A stretch of 64,000 nucleotides of DNA. Origin: Euglena gracilis. Taxonomy: Eukaryota > Euglenida > Euglenophyceae > Euglenales. Shown one piece after another: positions 33,000-46,299 of the stretch (positions are counted from its first letter, which is position 1; the number at the start of each line of letters is the position of its first letter). The DNA lies in assembly GCA_039621445.1 (NCBI GenBank), contig CP154955.1:52667384-52731383 (forward strand), in the 5' to 3' direction. The position numbers were made by a program, and so were the translations under genes. The notes below the pieces were generated by a model. It saw only the letters and a list, made by a program, of their open reading frames with translations. It ran no database searches and had not been told where the DNA came from.

Positions 33000-34458
33000 C
33001 GGATGTTGGGAGCCTCCAGGGTTTCTGGAGAGACCTCGCTCTTCTGTCCCAAGAAACAAAAAAATCATCATTAGAAACATGAAATATTCCAATTTTCTTG
33101 TCTCAGATCCAACAAAAAAAGATTTTTCACCGTCGCCGAAACGGGTTCCTTTTTGGTAAACAGCAATGCTTTTTTTCATTGTCTCCAGCGGTTCTGGCTG
33201 TTGGGAGGTTTCACTTGGGGGGGGGGGGGTTGTATTTATTGAGGGCTCTCGGGATCTCATTTTTGACCCTAAGTCAACTCCATTCCAGTGCAGTGCCATT
33301 GGGAAAGCCAGGGTGTGCATGGAATGCGGTGCATGAAAAGAGGAGGCAGGCAGGAAAGTTCTCGTTTAAAAAACAAATAGGGATGGCTGCAGTCCAACTC
33401 CAACTCCACAGTCCAACTCCACAGCTTGTCGCTGGCTGCCTCCACCGACAGTGTGGGTCAACTGAGGAGGGCCATTTCTGTGTGTGAAGACCTGCAGAAA
33501 GGGGGGAGATCAGCGACATAAGAGGCCATCAGGAGTCATGGGCACATCATCCCACTGTGGCCTTTGATGTGGTTGCCACTCTGGAAGTTGCAGCCTCTGC
33601 CTTGGCCAGGAAGTTGTTGTTTTTTTCCTGGTGGTTGGTTAGATTGGAGATTTTCGTTCCGTTTCCCTGAATTTTACTGACTTGTCCAGTGACAACTTCC
33701 TGTTACCAGAATTTGACTGGAAGTTTCCTGGCGCGGCACTGTGACAGATGAAACACACTGTAGTGCTTACACCATGAAATTGAGGGCTGTGGCGGGGTAA
33801 ACCCTCCCCTAATGGAAGCACGGGTGCGCTTATAGCGGACCGCCGCCTCCGGCGGAGGGGGGTGCGCTTCTATTTGGACCCTGCGCTTGAGTGGCCCCAT
33901 GCTTGGGGGGGGGGGTATCTGAGGTGGCTGATCTCACGCTTAACACTTGCTTGGCACAATTGCAAAGGAACACAAAAAAGCTTCAAATAACAGGTTTCTT
34001 GGGGGGGAGTGAAATTGAAGTCATTTCAAGCAGATTTCTCCAACATGTATTTCATTCAACAGTTGCTCCCAAAACCCTGCAACAGAGCATGTTACTCCAC
34101 AATTGAAGAGTGCATTTTTGGACGTTCTTTTCACAAATAAACCTCCCTTTGACAGTCCCACATCGATGATCCATTTTTGTGCCAATGTGTGGCAGAGATT
34201 ATGTAAAGATGGTGTGTGCAAACACACAGAGCAGATGGGGGTGTGCGAGCAGAAAGGAACTATCCCGTATCAAAAATAAATTCCACAAGTTAGTCTCCAA
34301 AGGAATATGACTAAAATTCCTCAACCGACCGACCCAAAAGGAGCAAGCTCTGGGTTCATTTGGCGAATGATGTTTTAAAAAACCTTCATTGGCATATACC
34401 TTGGGGATATGAAACCCCTGGAGCTACCGGTGAGCAAATACAGAGGTAGTCCAACACA
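33000..34458. other. No supported gene
   Basis: Moderate-GC unique-looking sequence with a short repeat at 33800-33900 (AATGGAAGCACGGGTGCGC and GGCGGAGGGGGGTGCGCTTC) that recurs at 27350-27590. Nothing else recognised. Confidence 0.5.
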
Positions 34459-36036
34459 AAGGTAGGTTTGTGAAATTGCCCACCGATTTTTGTGTTTTTT
34501 TGACGTTTTTTAAGTGTTTCAAAACCCACTAAAATCACAAATTTCAGATCCAGAGGTGTGTGGGCAGTTTTGGCCTGATTTTCCGGACGCTGCTTTGCGT
34601 GGTTAACCGCCTAAACCATTTCCAACTGTGTGAATTATGTCTTTTTGGGGCATATCAGAACCATTTGAAATGGGTAAAAAAAAACACAGATTTTGAATGG
34701 GTGTGGCACGAGGCTGTGTCTCTGCGGTATATGTTATTCACAGGATTTGAGAAATGAATGAGTTCTACAAGTGTACGCGGATAACCGCCTAACACAAACC
34801 AAGAGGGGGCACAGAATGGTGTCTTTTGTGTGATCAACGAAGTTGAAGCTTTGAGTTTTGGCGGATATCCGCATACGATACACCTGTACCGCCTATGATG
34901 ATTTGTAGGAGGGAATCCGCCTGTTGTGTGTTGGTGTGGGAGGGTATTCCGTCTGGAATGAATATAAAACGATGGTGGTGTCCTGATGGTGTTGCCCTAC
35001 CCCTCCCCTGTGTCAAGGCCGGCATTGGCCAGACGCCGTCGCCTGGTGGGGTCTCTGCGTAGGGGTTTCAGTAACCCAATGGTAGCTGGGGAACTCCCTC
35101 ACGATGTGGGTAGGTGCTACCCGATGATATCCTGTCTTCGCCACCACTTCTTGATAAAAAAAATGGTTCATGTCTAAAACGGCCCGAAAAAACGGGGGGA
35201 AAAAAACAGGGGAAATGATTTATGAAATGCTCTCGTGGCATCTGGGATGAGCCAAAAACCACAAAATATTTTTACCAGCCGACAACTCCGCTTCAGGCAG
35301 TCGACCGCCCAAAAATCCCCATATCAATTTCAAAAAACCATTGACGAATTAGCGTGTGGTTGGGTGGGGATCAAGATGACGTAGGCGGTTATCCGCGTAA
35401 AGACAATACAGTCAGAAGAGTCAGAAAAAAAGAGGGATTTTATGCATCTTGTCTGAATTCAGGAAAAACTGCTCCTCTTCAAAGAAAAATGCTGTAAAAC
35501 TCTCTTAAGAACCCATCCAAAAGGCCGTGAAAAAATCGGAATTTGGAGGACATCTTTCAAAACCACCAAAAATTTTGCGATTGCCGCCACCAGCTACTGG
35601 GATAGGTGCTTTTCCGCCTGTTTTTTTGACTTTCTCTGACAGCTATCCCTGAATCCTGATTTTGGACCACCCATGCTGTTGGGTTCCAGAAGGAGGGCTC
35701 TGGGTGGTTTTGTTCTTCCTGAGAAATAAATCTCAGCTTTTTTGGCTATTTTCAGGACAGTAATTGAATATCAGTTCCACCACACCACACCACACCCAGC
35801 CTGGTAACTGACACACGCGTTCCACTGCCATCTCTGCAGACGATACCTTCACCACCAGCCAGGGAGAACATGTCCACCACCTCATTGGCGAGGAGGGTGT
35901 CCACCTTCTGCTCAAATACCACGCGGGTTTCCACCTGCTCCAGCACTTGCTGTCCATCGCAGCAGCTACAGCTCTCTTCCAACCTGTCCGTCCCAACCTT
36001 CAAACATATGTCCACGCGCCTCACCGACACACCAGG

Positions 36037-38668
36037 CTTAGGCGGCGCGAATTGCCCAACCGATTTTTGCGTTTTTTGGCGTTTTTTGGCTGTTTTAAAA
36101 ACACCTAAAAGGGCAAAAAGATTTGAGCTGAGAGGGGTGTGTGGCGGCTTTGGGCCAAAATTTAACAGAAGTGGTTTTGCGCGGTATTCCGCTTAGCCGA
36201 TTTCCGATTGCGTGTGAGTTGTGTGATTTGGGAGTGTACTAGAACTGTTTGAAATGGCTGGAAAAACACCGACTTTGAACGGGTGTGACACGGGGCTGTG
36301 TGTCCATGGTTTATGTTAATAACAGTATTTGAGAGACGAGTGAACAATACAAGTGTGTGCGGATAACCGCGTAAAACGAAAGAAGAGGTGACAGACAACG
36401 GAGTTAAACGTTTGGGCGGTAATCCGCGCACAATGCACTTGTACGCGGATTACCGCGTACAAGTGCAAACAAAGCATGGTGCGCGGATTACCGCGTACAA
36501 TAACACAAACAGTTGATGATGGGTAGGAGGGAATCCGCCTGGTATGTGTGTATACGTGATGAGTGTAAGGCGACTGGGTGTAAGCGGGAATCCTTGTGGC
36601 CGGGTTAAGGGTGAGCAGAAAAAGCAAAGCATTTGTGGACGATGGGATGGGGGGGGGGGGAGATGAAAACCACCCTAGAAATGAAGTCTGCTGGTTTGTT
36701 GGCAAAGTTTTGCAACCCTACTTGTGACACCAGTCGCAGTCGTGAATCTTTGCGAAGGACACGAACGACAGACTTTGTTGCCAGGTCGCCAGGCAGTTTG
36801 CAACTGAACGGTGTCTGGCGTGTTGTGATGAGTTTGTGGGGTGGAGGTTTACGGAAACCAGGGAGAGGAGATTGAACCAGCAGGGGTTGACCAACCGAGG
36901 AGAGACGGCCAGCCCTTAAACTTGGGCACTCAGAGCAGGGGTGGTTTCCAAAAGGACCGGAGACACTTGTGTCGAGAGTGGTTAGATGGATGGAAGCCAG
37001 ATGCACCGGGTCAAACATCGACCCGGCGTTGTTTGAGAACGACCGCCTTCTGGTTTACCCCCCCCTCCCACACGGCTTCTGACGGTGGAGACCACCGTTG
37101 CCTCCTCCGGAGGCATGTTGCCGACCCCAAAGGAAGAAGAGCCAGAAAAAAAGAGGTAGTTTGGGCATTTTGCCTGAAATTCAGCAAAAACTGCAGCTTT
37201 TCAAAGGAAAAATGCTGTAACACTGTTTCAAAAAACAATTGAAAAGGCCTTGATTTTCTCAGAACCTGGAGGACTTCTTCCGAAAACCCCCCGAAATTGT
37301 TCGACTGCTGCCACCAACTGCTGAAACAGGAGTTTCTCCGTCCATATCTTGAATCACTTCTTCGTCAGCCTTCCCCAAACCCTGATTTTGGGCCACCAAG
37401 ACCGCTGGGTTCCAGAAGGAGGGTTCTGGGAGGTGCTTTTGTTCCTCCTGAGAAATCAACCTCAGTTTTTTGGCTGTTTTTCGGGACGGTAACAAAACAT
37501 CTTCTCTACCGCAGTTCACCCGGCCTGGCAACTGACACGTGCGTTCCACTGCTGTCCCTGCAGCCACCCCTTCAGCACTAGCCAGGGGGAACATTACTGC
37601 GTCCGAATTGCAGAGGACGGTGTCCACCTCCTGCTCAAATGCCAGGCGGGTTTCCGCCTGCTCGGTTGCTTGCTGTCACGGCGCAGCAGCCACAGCTCCC
37701 TTTCAACCTGTCCCGACCAACTGTCAAAAACGATGTCGCCACACGTCACCACTGACACCGACACTTTGGGACACCAAAACATCACAAAACACAACCCATC
37801 AGGACAGCAACAAGCTCCACGCGGGTTTCCGCCCAAACCTCATCTGTGCGGAAACCCGCGCAAACTAAAAACGAAGTAGGCGGATAACCGCGCACTGCCA
37901 TCGTTCAATAACGACCCAAAATCCCCTCCCTCTCCCCCAAACCTGTTCATTAACAACTTCACGTAATGACCCACTTCTGGAGGTTTCTGCGCGTTCCCAC
38001 TTCCCGCTCCCACGTGTCATCCACAATCACGAACTGTTCTCTTTCTCAAACCCTTCTGGTTTCCGCCTGAGGAATCATCACTTCTGTACGCGGTAAACCG
38101 TGTAACCTCGTTTTTAACGTTATTCCCAGTCCAGTCCCCTCCGTTAGGCCAGCATCTCTTCATCACAAAAACTCATTTTGCGCGGTTTACCGCTTAAAAC
38201 ATCTCTTCCAAGAAATTGTAGCATCTGTTGGGCAGTGTTGTGTGTTCACCTCCCCCATCACTGGACGTCGGGACTCACGAGAGGTTCAAAAATGCGCGGG
38301 TTGCTTAAGTGGTTGCCTCTTCTTCACCTGCCACACTGTGTCACCCCCCCCTCCAGAGGGGGGGTCCGACAGCAACGCCAAACAACCCGGGCTCCGGTGG
38401 CCAGGTGTTCTCCGGCTGTTTTCTGTTTTCAAAATTTCAGGGCGTTCCAGGGGGGTGTTTTCCAAAACCCCCCCTAAAACGACCATAAATTCTCAATATC
38501 GCCACTTTGTCAAAATGCTTAAAATGGACCCTTAACGACCCAAATTTTTGTGCTGGTGCCATCCTCTCAAAATTTCGAGCACATAACAGTGAGTTTCGTA
38601 AACGGAAACCCGCGCACCCCAAGCGTGCAAAAAATCGCAAAAAATTTGGGCAATTCGCGCCGCCTAAG
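36037..38668. mobile_element. CTTAGGCGG element B, nested
   Basis: A 2632-bp element with ends CTTAGGCGGCGCGAATT and its complement and 5-bp duplication CCAGG (36032-36036, 38669-38673). It is inserted into the related element A. Stretches 36037-36400, 37480-37850, 38080-38225 and 38448-38668 have homologues in A in the same order and orientation. CGCGG-A/T-CCGCG palindromes are scattered through it. Confidence 0.85.
36435..36466. repeat. Perfect 14-bp-arm palindrome
   Basis: Arms GCACTTGTACGCGG and complement around ATTA. The clearest of many CGCGG-N4-CCGCG palindromes in elements A and B. Confidence 0.9.
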
Positions 38669-39289
38669 CCAGGCACGACAGGACATCAAGACATCACAAA
38701 CACAACCCAACGGGACAGCAACAAGCTCCATGCAGGCTTCTGCACAGAAACCCGTCCAAAAAAATGCAGAGTAGGCAGATAACTGCCTACTGCTGCCGTT
38801 CACTAACGTCTCATAACCCTCCCCCTCCCCCTCCCCCAAACCTGTTCAAGATAACGGACTTCTGGAGGTTTCAGCGCGTTCCCAGCTCCGCTCCCACATG
38901 TCATCCAGAAACACGAATTTTTCCGATTCCCAAACCCTTCTGCGCGTGTTTCTGCTGAGCCTGAAAGATCCCCAATTCACCCATATCGTTCATTTGCCGT
39001 GTGTGCTGCGCTCACACCCCTGCAGCACCACCCTCTCATCCTTGGCAGCTGTGTATCAAGCTTTCTAACATTTCATGCATTCATGTACGCGGGCGGAGAT
39101 CCGCCTGCAAAATGTCTTACAAAAGCTTCCCAAAAAAGTTGCGTTCTGTTTCTGCACTGCCTCAAACGAAAACATTCCAATTTCCTCCTTGTCAGTAGGG
39201 GTCGACAGGTTCAGTTTTGCAGGGCCCAGCCGTGTCAACAGCAGGGAGCTTGGAACTGAATATTTAGGCTACTTAACGACAACCCACAA

Positions 39290-40458
<1,169 letters not shown>

Positions 40459-41823
40459 CTCCAATCTTTGCTCCCCCGGCCCACAAAGGATGGGCAACGA
40501 GGCAACTATGCTGCTTGAACTCGTTGCAGCCGGAATGGTGTTGAACTGCTTCCCACTCCCCCTGTTCTGGATAGCAGACAACCATGCCTCACTCCCTTGC
40601 GCGTTCCTGGTCCCACTATCGTCCCTCATTGCTAAACGATAAATCGTAGCACAGGTGCATAGCCCAGTGCAGAGGACGGCATCCACAGGCTCTTAAACCA
40701 GTCAGAAAACCAGGGGCAAGCACACAAGGACCAGCTCTGTGCAGAACCACTCCTCCTTTAGGCGGACAACCGCCGAACATTAAAAACGGTATTCCCCATC
40801 CAGCCCCCTCCATAATCTACAAGGGCAGCATCTCTTCTTCATAAAAACAAAAATTAGGCAGTTAACCGCGATCACATCTCTTCCCAAAATTACAGCGGGC
40901 GGACCCCCCCCTGGAGGGGACGTGGTTTGGCAGGTGAAGAAGAACCAGATCAGCCTAAGCTGCTCACCTATTTTTGAACCTGGCAGGAGTCCGGAGGGCC
41001 ACTTGATGGCATTTTTGAGGCTTGTTCAATTTTCTCAATGAAAGCATGGCAAAACTACTTGACACATGGCAAAAAAGTGTTAAGAAGTGGTTGAATACCG
41101 AACTTTACCAAAACTCAATTTTCAAAACCAAAAATTTTACCAAAAATTTTTCACCGTAATATTTTTTACCGTATTTTTTGTCTACCCTAGTTTTTGTCTA
41201 GCCTGAACCCCCCCCCAATTTTGGGCCGCTCACCACCCGAAAAAAATGTGGTTGAAAATCAGAATTCACGGCAATAAATGACCAAAAAATTGGGCTCCAC
41301 AAAGGTCAATTTTTTTGTGACCAATTTTTGTGACCAAGCTCAAAAATGACCGAAAAGAACGGGTTTGGTGCTATTTTGTGTCTCAAGGATTTTCAAAAAA
41401 AAGCTCGAAAATTTTAAAGAAACAATTCCCCCTCCCCGGGCGGGGATCGGGCGAGAAAATAATATCCCGGGGGGTATTATTATTATTTGGAGGGGTTTGC
41501 ACGTACACACACAAATACTCCCACGCTCCAGCTTAAGGGAGGTCCCCCGTGGGGTGGGAGCTCTGGGCAGGCAGAGGGGTGGGCATTTTCGACCCCACGG
41601 TGGGGGGGGGGGCTGGGTTTTGGGGTGGGCAGTGCTATCGCACACCCCCTAGCGCCGAAGGCCCCGAAGGCGAAGGCGCCGGGCCCGAAATTGGCCATTT
41701 TCAAGGGAAAATTGGCTTAGTCATCAGACACCGGGGGCCAAAACTGACCCGGGGGGGGGGGTACCTGACATGGGCAGGCACACCAGTGCACAAGGCACTC
41801 CCCCCCGGGTTGGGCCTGAATAC

Positions 41824-41824
<1 letters not shown>

Positions 41825-41869
<45 letters not shown>
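41825..41869. repeat. (CA)n tract
   Basis: Pure CA microsatellite of about 45 bp. Confidence 0.95.
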
Positions 41870-41871
<2 letters not shown>

Positions 41872-42152
41872 AGTGCATGCCCTGCACTCACATTGCACAG
41901 CAGTCGCCATTGATGGTTGCTGCTGTTCCCACAAATTACGTGCATTGTGTTCTGCTTGCTGTGTTAATGTTTATTTGTGCCAAACGTCCCAAGGCTGTTG
42001 ACTTCATTCTTGCCCATCAGGAACTTGTGATTTGCCAGCAAGGTTTGAGTATAGGTTGTGCCTCGGTCAGGCTCATGCATGAAGGATGACATCATGGCGG
42101 TCCTCAAGGGACAGGAAAGCTTTTTTTTATTTCTTAAGGAACGTCCCCCCCC

Positions 42153-42531
42153 CAGGGTTTGATATAAGGAGGGCGTACATGGTTTAGGTGGGGGGGTGTC
42201 CCCCCCCCACCCCCCCTCCTTCTGGCCCGCAGGGGGGGGGTCCGGACCACCCCCCCCCCACCCTGGGGGTACCCGGGACCCCCCCCAAAAGGGTCAAAGG
42301 GTCAGTTTTTCCCTCCGGCGCTTTGTGCCGAAATATTTTTTTTGCATTTTTGGCAATTTTTTTTGCCCAAAAAGTGCCCAAAATGGCACTTTTGGTCGTT
42401 TTGGGGGGTCAAAAATTTTCGGTCACCCTGACCGCGCCACTGTTTAGGTGGGGGGGGGGGTGTCCCCCCCCCCTCCTGGCCCGCAGGGGGGGGTCCGGAC
42501 CCCCCCCCACCTGTCCTTATATCAAACCCTG
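42153..42531. mobile_element. CAGGGTTTGATATAAG MITE
   Basis: A 379-bp element with ends CAGGGTTTGATATAAGGA and TCCTTATATCAAACCCTG, lying between C runs that hide any duplication. It is inserted in the large palindrome-rich element. Related CAGGGTT(C)GATGTGAGG ends occur near 51820. Confidence 0.7.
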
Positions 42532-44856
42532 CCCCCCCCTCTGGGCCAAAGGGCCGGCCAAGGGCCGATCCGGGCTTGGGGTGGAAAACCAAAAAGTTGA
42601 AAATCGCACTTTTTGATATTTTGAGTGGTTTGGCGAAGGTCCAAGGATGCCAGAATCAATCATCTTTCCCCCCTGATGTCAACCTGTTTTTGCTGAAAAA
42701 CGTTGATTTTTTACCATTTTCTTCCTGTGGGTTTTTAGTTGAATGTGCTGGGACAGCAGCGTTTTTTAAAAAAAAAATTCTGAATGACCGCCCTGGATGA
42801 CACACACACACACACACTGGCGTCATTTTCTGTATGTTTATCTTGACCCTCCAAAGTTCGAGCAACTCTTGAGGTGAACAGACACTGAACTCTCAAGAAC
42901 TCCCAAAACTTAGCACCCTTTGAAAAACTTCAAAATACAAGTTCACTCAAAGTGGTGAGGTTTTGCATTTTTCAAAGCCGAGTTTAGACACATTGTTGTT
43001 TTGAGTTTTCGGTAATTGAGCAGGCATTATAATACAAAAGAAGCAAACTCGTTTGTCTTTCTGTTGGACTCACCGTTTTCTCTTTTTCGAAATTTCAAGG
43101 TTTTCCAGGGGAGTGTTTCCAAACCCCCCTAAAACTGCCATAAATTTCCAAAATCGGCATTTTGTCAAAATGCCCAAAACTGACCCAAAACAACCTAAAT
43201 TTTTGTGTCAATGTTACCCCCCCCGAAAAATTTGAGCACAAAACGGTGGGGTGTCGTAAACGGAAACCCGAGTAGCTCAAACATGCAAAAAATGAAAAAA
43301 ATTTTGGGCAATTAACGCCGCCTAAGACGAAGGGTCCTTTTGGCGGTGTTGTCCATTTCCCTCCAATCAATATTTGCCAGCATTTGTGCAATTTTTGTCA
43401 TTTTAAGGCATTTTAGACCATTTCCCAGGCAATTTTTGTTGTTGTGGCTTGAGGCTTCAAGAAAAAGCTGTGGGAAGCCGACACCGGTCGAAAATTAAGG
43501 TAAAAATAATTATGGTAAATTTTGGGCACTTTACCAAAATTTTTGTCAACCGTAATTTTTATACACCGTGTTGCTTTTTCAGTTAAAGTCGGACCCCAAG
43601 AGGTGGGGATTGTTTGGGGGGGGGGGGGGGGGGGGGTTTGGGGGGGTGTTATTTGGGGGAGGGCTTAACGTGTGTGTGTGCGTGCGTTCTTGAGAGAGCT
43701 AATTCAATTTGATATAACTCAAGTGGTTTTTATATTCCACTGATCATTTAATGAAACAAAAAAAGGTACGACATTTGTGCAGCAGAGCAGTGTGCTGCGT
43801 CACAGAAAATATTGTGTATTATTCAACTTTTTTTGCTTTGTCAGTTGATTGGTACGTTCAGTTTGCAACCGTTATTTTGAACATCTTTGTCGGTCAGAGC
43901 CTGTTTCTTTGATTGCATGGATTTAAAATGGTAAGCCAGGAAGATAAGATAAAATTTTTCTCGGATGCCTATTTCTCGTTGACTTCCATTGATGTTCTGG
44001 GTTGACAGACATTTGGCATAGCAACTGAATCATCACTGAGCAACCTACAGCGTTAAGAGGAAACAACAGCATTAAAAAAAAAAAAAGGCAGCATAAACGC
44101 GAGGAAGGTCATCAGAGAATGTAATGCTGGCAACCCCAGGGCTTGCCCAAGCCTCAAGCCAGTCTCAAAGTCCACTAAAAGCGCCCGGAAGTTCATCTGT
44201 GGGCTGAGGGGATATCCTCATTCATCCCGTCGAAGTCAGCGAGCGGGCCACTGTCCATAACAACTCCTTGCCATCCCAGGAAAGGCAAGGAGAACAGGCA
44301 CAAATTGAAGAAAAATTCAACATAAAAAAAATCCAACATTGTTCGATAGGAAGAGCAAAAAAAAAACTCTTCTGTCCCAGCACACTCAATGAAGAATTGA
44401 CAGGAAAAATGGCCGAAGAAATAGCCACACTTGTGGAAAACGTTCCCATCCAGGGCGGTTCATAAGGGAGGGGATTATTTCTTTTCCGTTTCCCTTGAGA
44501 ACCTTAGGCCTCAGGGCGGGCCAAGGGCCGGATTGGCGCTTGAACGGGGTCAATTAAAAAGTCGAAAACCAAATTCTTTTTACCATTTTGGGTGGATGGG
44601 CGATGGTGCAAGGATGCTAGAAATCACCCCCCCCCCCGAAGTCGAACCTTTTTGCCCCCCCCCCAGCCGCCATGGGGGTCCCCCGACTGGAGCTGGCCCC
44701 GACGCAGGTGCCAAAAAATCGAAACTCAAAGAATGCCCCAAAAACCTGCCAATTAGGCAAAAAAAAAATTTGACCCCAAACCCGATTTTTGACCCTGGCC
44801 ACACAAATCCGACCCATTTTTGCACCCCCAAAAGCCAAAAATCCGTCACCTAGGAA

Positions 44857-44970
44857 TCACACTGGAATAACTGTGGTTCTGGGAAACTTTTTCGGGGATT
44901 TTGTGCCGCGCCCGGGGCAGGGGCCCACCCCGACGGCGTCCATCGCCTCCGCAAAGTACCGCACGGTGAC
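44857..44970 (-). CDS. Macro-domain protein, last exon
   Basis: Reads VTVRYFAEAMDAVG, the closing helix of the macro domain, then VGPCPGRGTKSPKKF and on to TGA at 44857-44859. The last 15 or so codons are poorer in G/C, so a GTGGGC donor at 44928 with further exons downstream is an alternative. The 5' end comes from the repeat flanking the 698-bp element. Confidence 0.7.
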   Translation of the reverse strand, partial: VTVRYFAEAMDAVGVGPCPGRGTKSPKKFPRTTVIPV

Positions 44971-44981
44971 CGGGTCCCAGT

Positions 44982-45679
44982 CAGGGCGTCGCTTAGTGAC
45001 CCCCCCTGGGGGGTTCGGCTCAGAGGCTGGAAAATTGGGCTGGATGGAAAAAGACTGCTGGCTGACCCAGGCTGGAACTGGCCCCAACCCAGGTGCCAAA
45101 AAAAAAAAACCCGAAACTCAAAGAATGCCCCAAAAAAACTGCCAATCAGGTAAAAAAAATCAGTTTTTGACCCCGAATTTGCCCTGGCCAGCCCAAATCC
45201 GACCCATTTTTTGCACCCCCAAAAGCCAAAAATCCGTCACCATCCAGCCGCCCGAAGGTTGGCTGGAATAAAAGTCGTTGATGGGAGGTCCGAGCAGGCT
45301 GTTTTTTTACCAACCCCGGGGGGGGGGGTCTGGAGTGCCTATGAGTGCCTGCCCAGGCAGGCACAACCCCCCCCCCGGGGGGGTCGGATTTCGGCCTGTG
45401 CCCAGGCACATTCCTTTGAAAATAGGCCATTTTTTGGCTCCCTGGCGCCTTCGCGCCGGGGTTGTGCTAGGACACTTTTGGCCATGTGCCCTACCCCCCC
45501 CAGGGGGGGGGGTAAGATTGGGGGTGCCTTGGAGTGCCTGCCCAGGCAGGCACCCCCCCCCCCGGGGTGGGGTCGGCACCCGACTAAAATACAGCCTGGG
45601 TCCGAGGCTGGAAAAAGGCTGCTGGCTGGCTGGACCCCCCCCCCGAGGCATGGGGTCCACTTTGGCTTAAGCGACGCCC
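44982..45679. mobile_element. CAGGGCGTCGC element forming an intron
   Basis: A 698-bp relative of the element at 49647, with ends CAGGGCGTCGCTTAG and CTTAAGCGACGCCC and imperfect flanking repeats (CGGGTCCC, CGGGTCTC). It separates macro-domain exons 8 and 9. Confidence 0.65.
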
Positions 45680-45771
45680 GGGTCTCGGTCACAGAGGCGG
45701 ACGACACGCAGGGCCGAGGCGTCGCTTTGCCCCGCGGCCCACGCCACCACCGCCGGCGCCAGACCACGGCG
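45679..45771 (-). CDS. Macro-domain protein, exon 8
   Basis: Reads LAPAVVAWAAGQSDASALRV then VRLCDRDP, the penultimate strand (xLxxVRLCDxDP) of the macro fold. The 3' end lies in an imperfect repeat (GAGACCCG/GGGACCCG) flanking a 698-bp element; joining across gives LCDRDPVTVRYFAEAM. The 5' boundary is approximate. Confidence 0.7.
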
Positions 45772-45861
45772 GGGTGAGAGATCACTGGACCCTGGACAGT
45801 GGGGTGGGTGTGCTGCTGTCCACAAATGGGTGCATGGCAGAGTTGGTCATAAATGTAAATG

Positions 45862-46290
45862 TAAACCCCCCCCAATATAAAGCCCCTCCAAATACAAAGC
45901 CCCCCTAAAAATAAAGCCCCCTCCCCCCTGGGGGGTTTGGTTTTGCCGCCCAAATATAAAGCCCCCCCTCATGGGGAGCCAGAAGATAGTGTCATTCAGG
46001 AAAAAGTTGAAATTTTGGGTGGATGCAACATTTTTCTCTCCAAAAATGCTCCATTTTGGATAATAATTGCCGATTTTTGGGGGGAAATGGGAGGTACACA
46101 ACGGAAATTTGGCATAAAAATTGGTATTTGGCCTCAATTAAAGGCCGCCGAAGGTCATAGAGGCCACCCAAAAAAAGTTTGATTTCCGCCCCAAAATTAA
46201 AGCCCCCCCCCCCGAATATAAAGCCCCCCCCCCTGAGGGTCTTGAAATCCCGTCCAGATATAAAGCCGGGGGGCTTTATTTGGGGGGGTT
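45862..46290. mobile_element. AATATAAAGCC G/C-run element, copy 2
   Basis: Ends GTAAACCCCCCCCAATATAA and the GGGGCTTTATTTGG side. Same architecture and internal sequence as 21715-22145. Confidence 0.65.
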
Positions 46291-46299
46291 ACAACATAT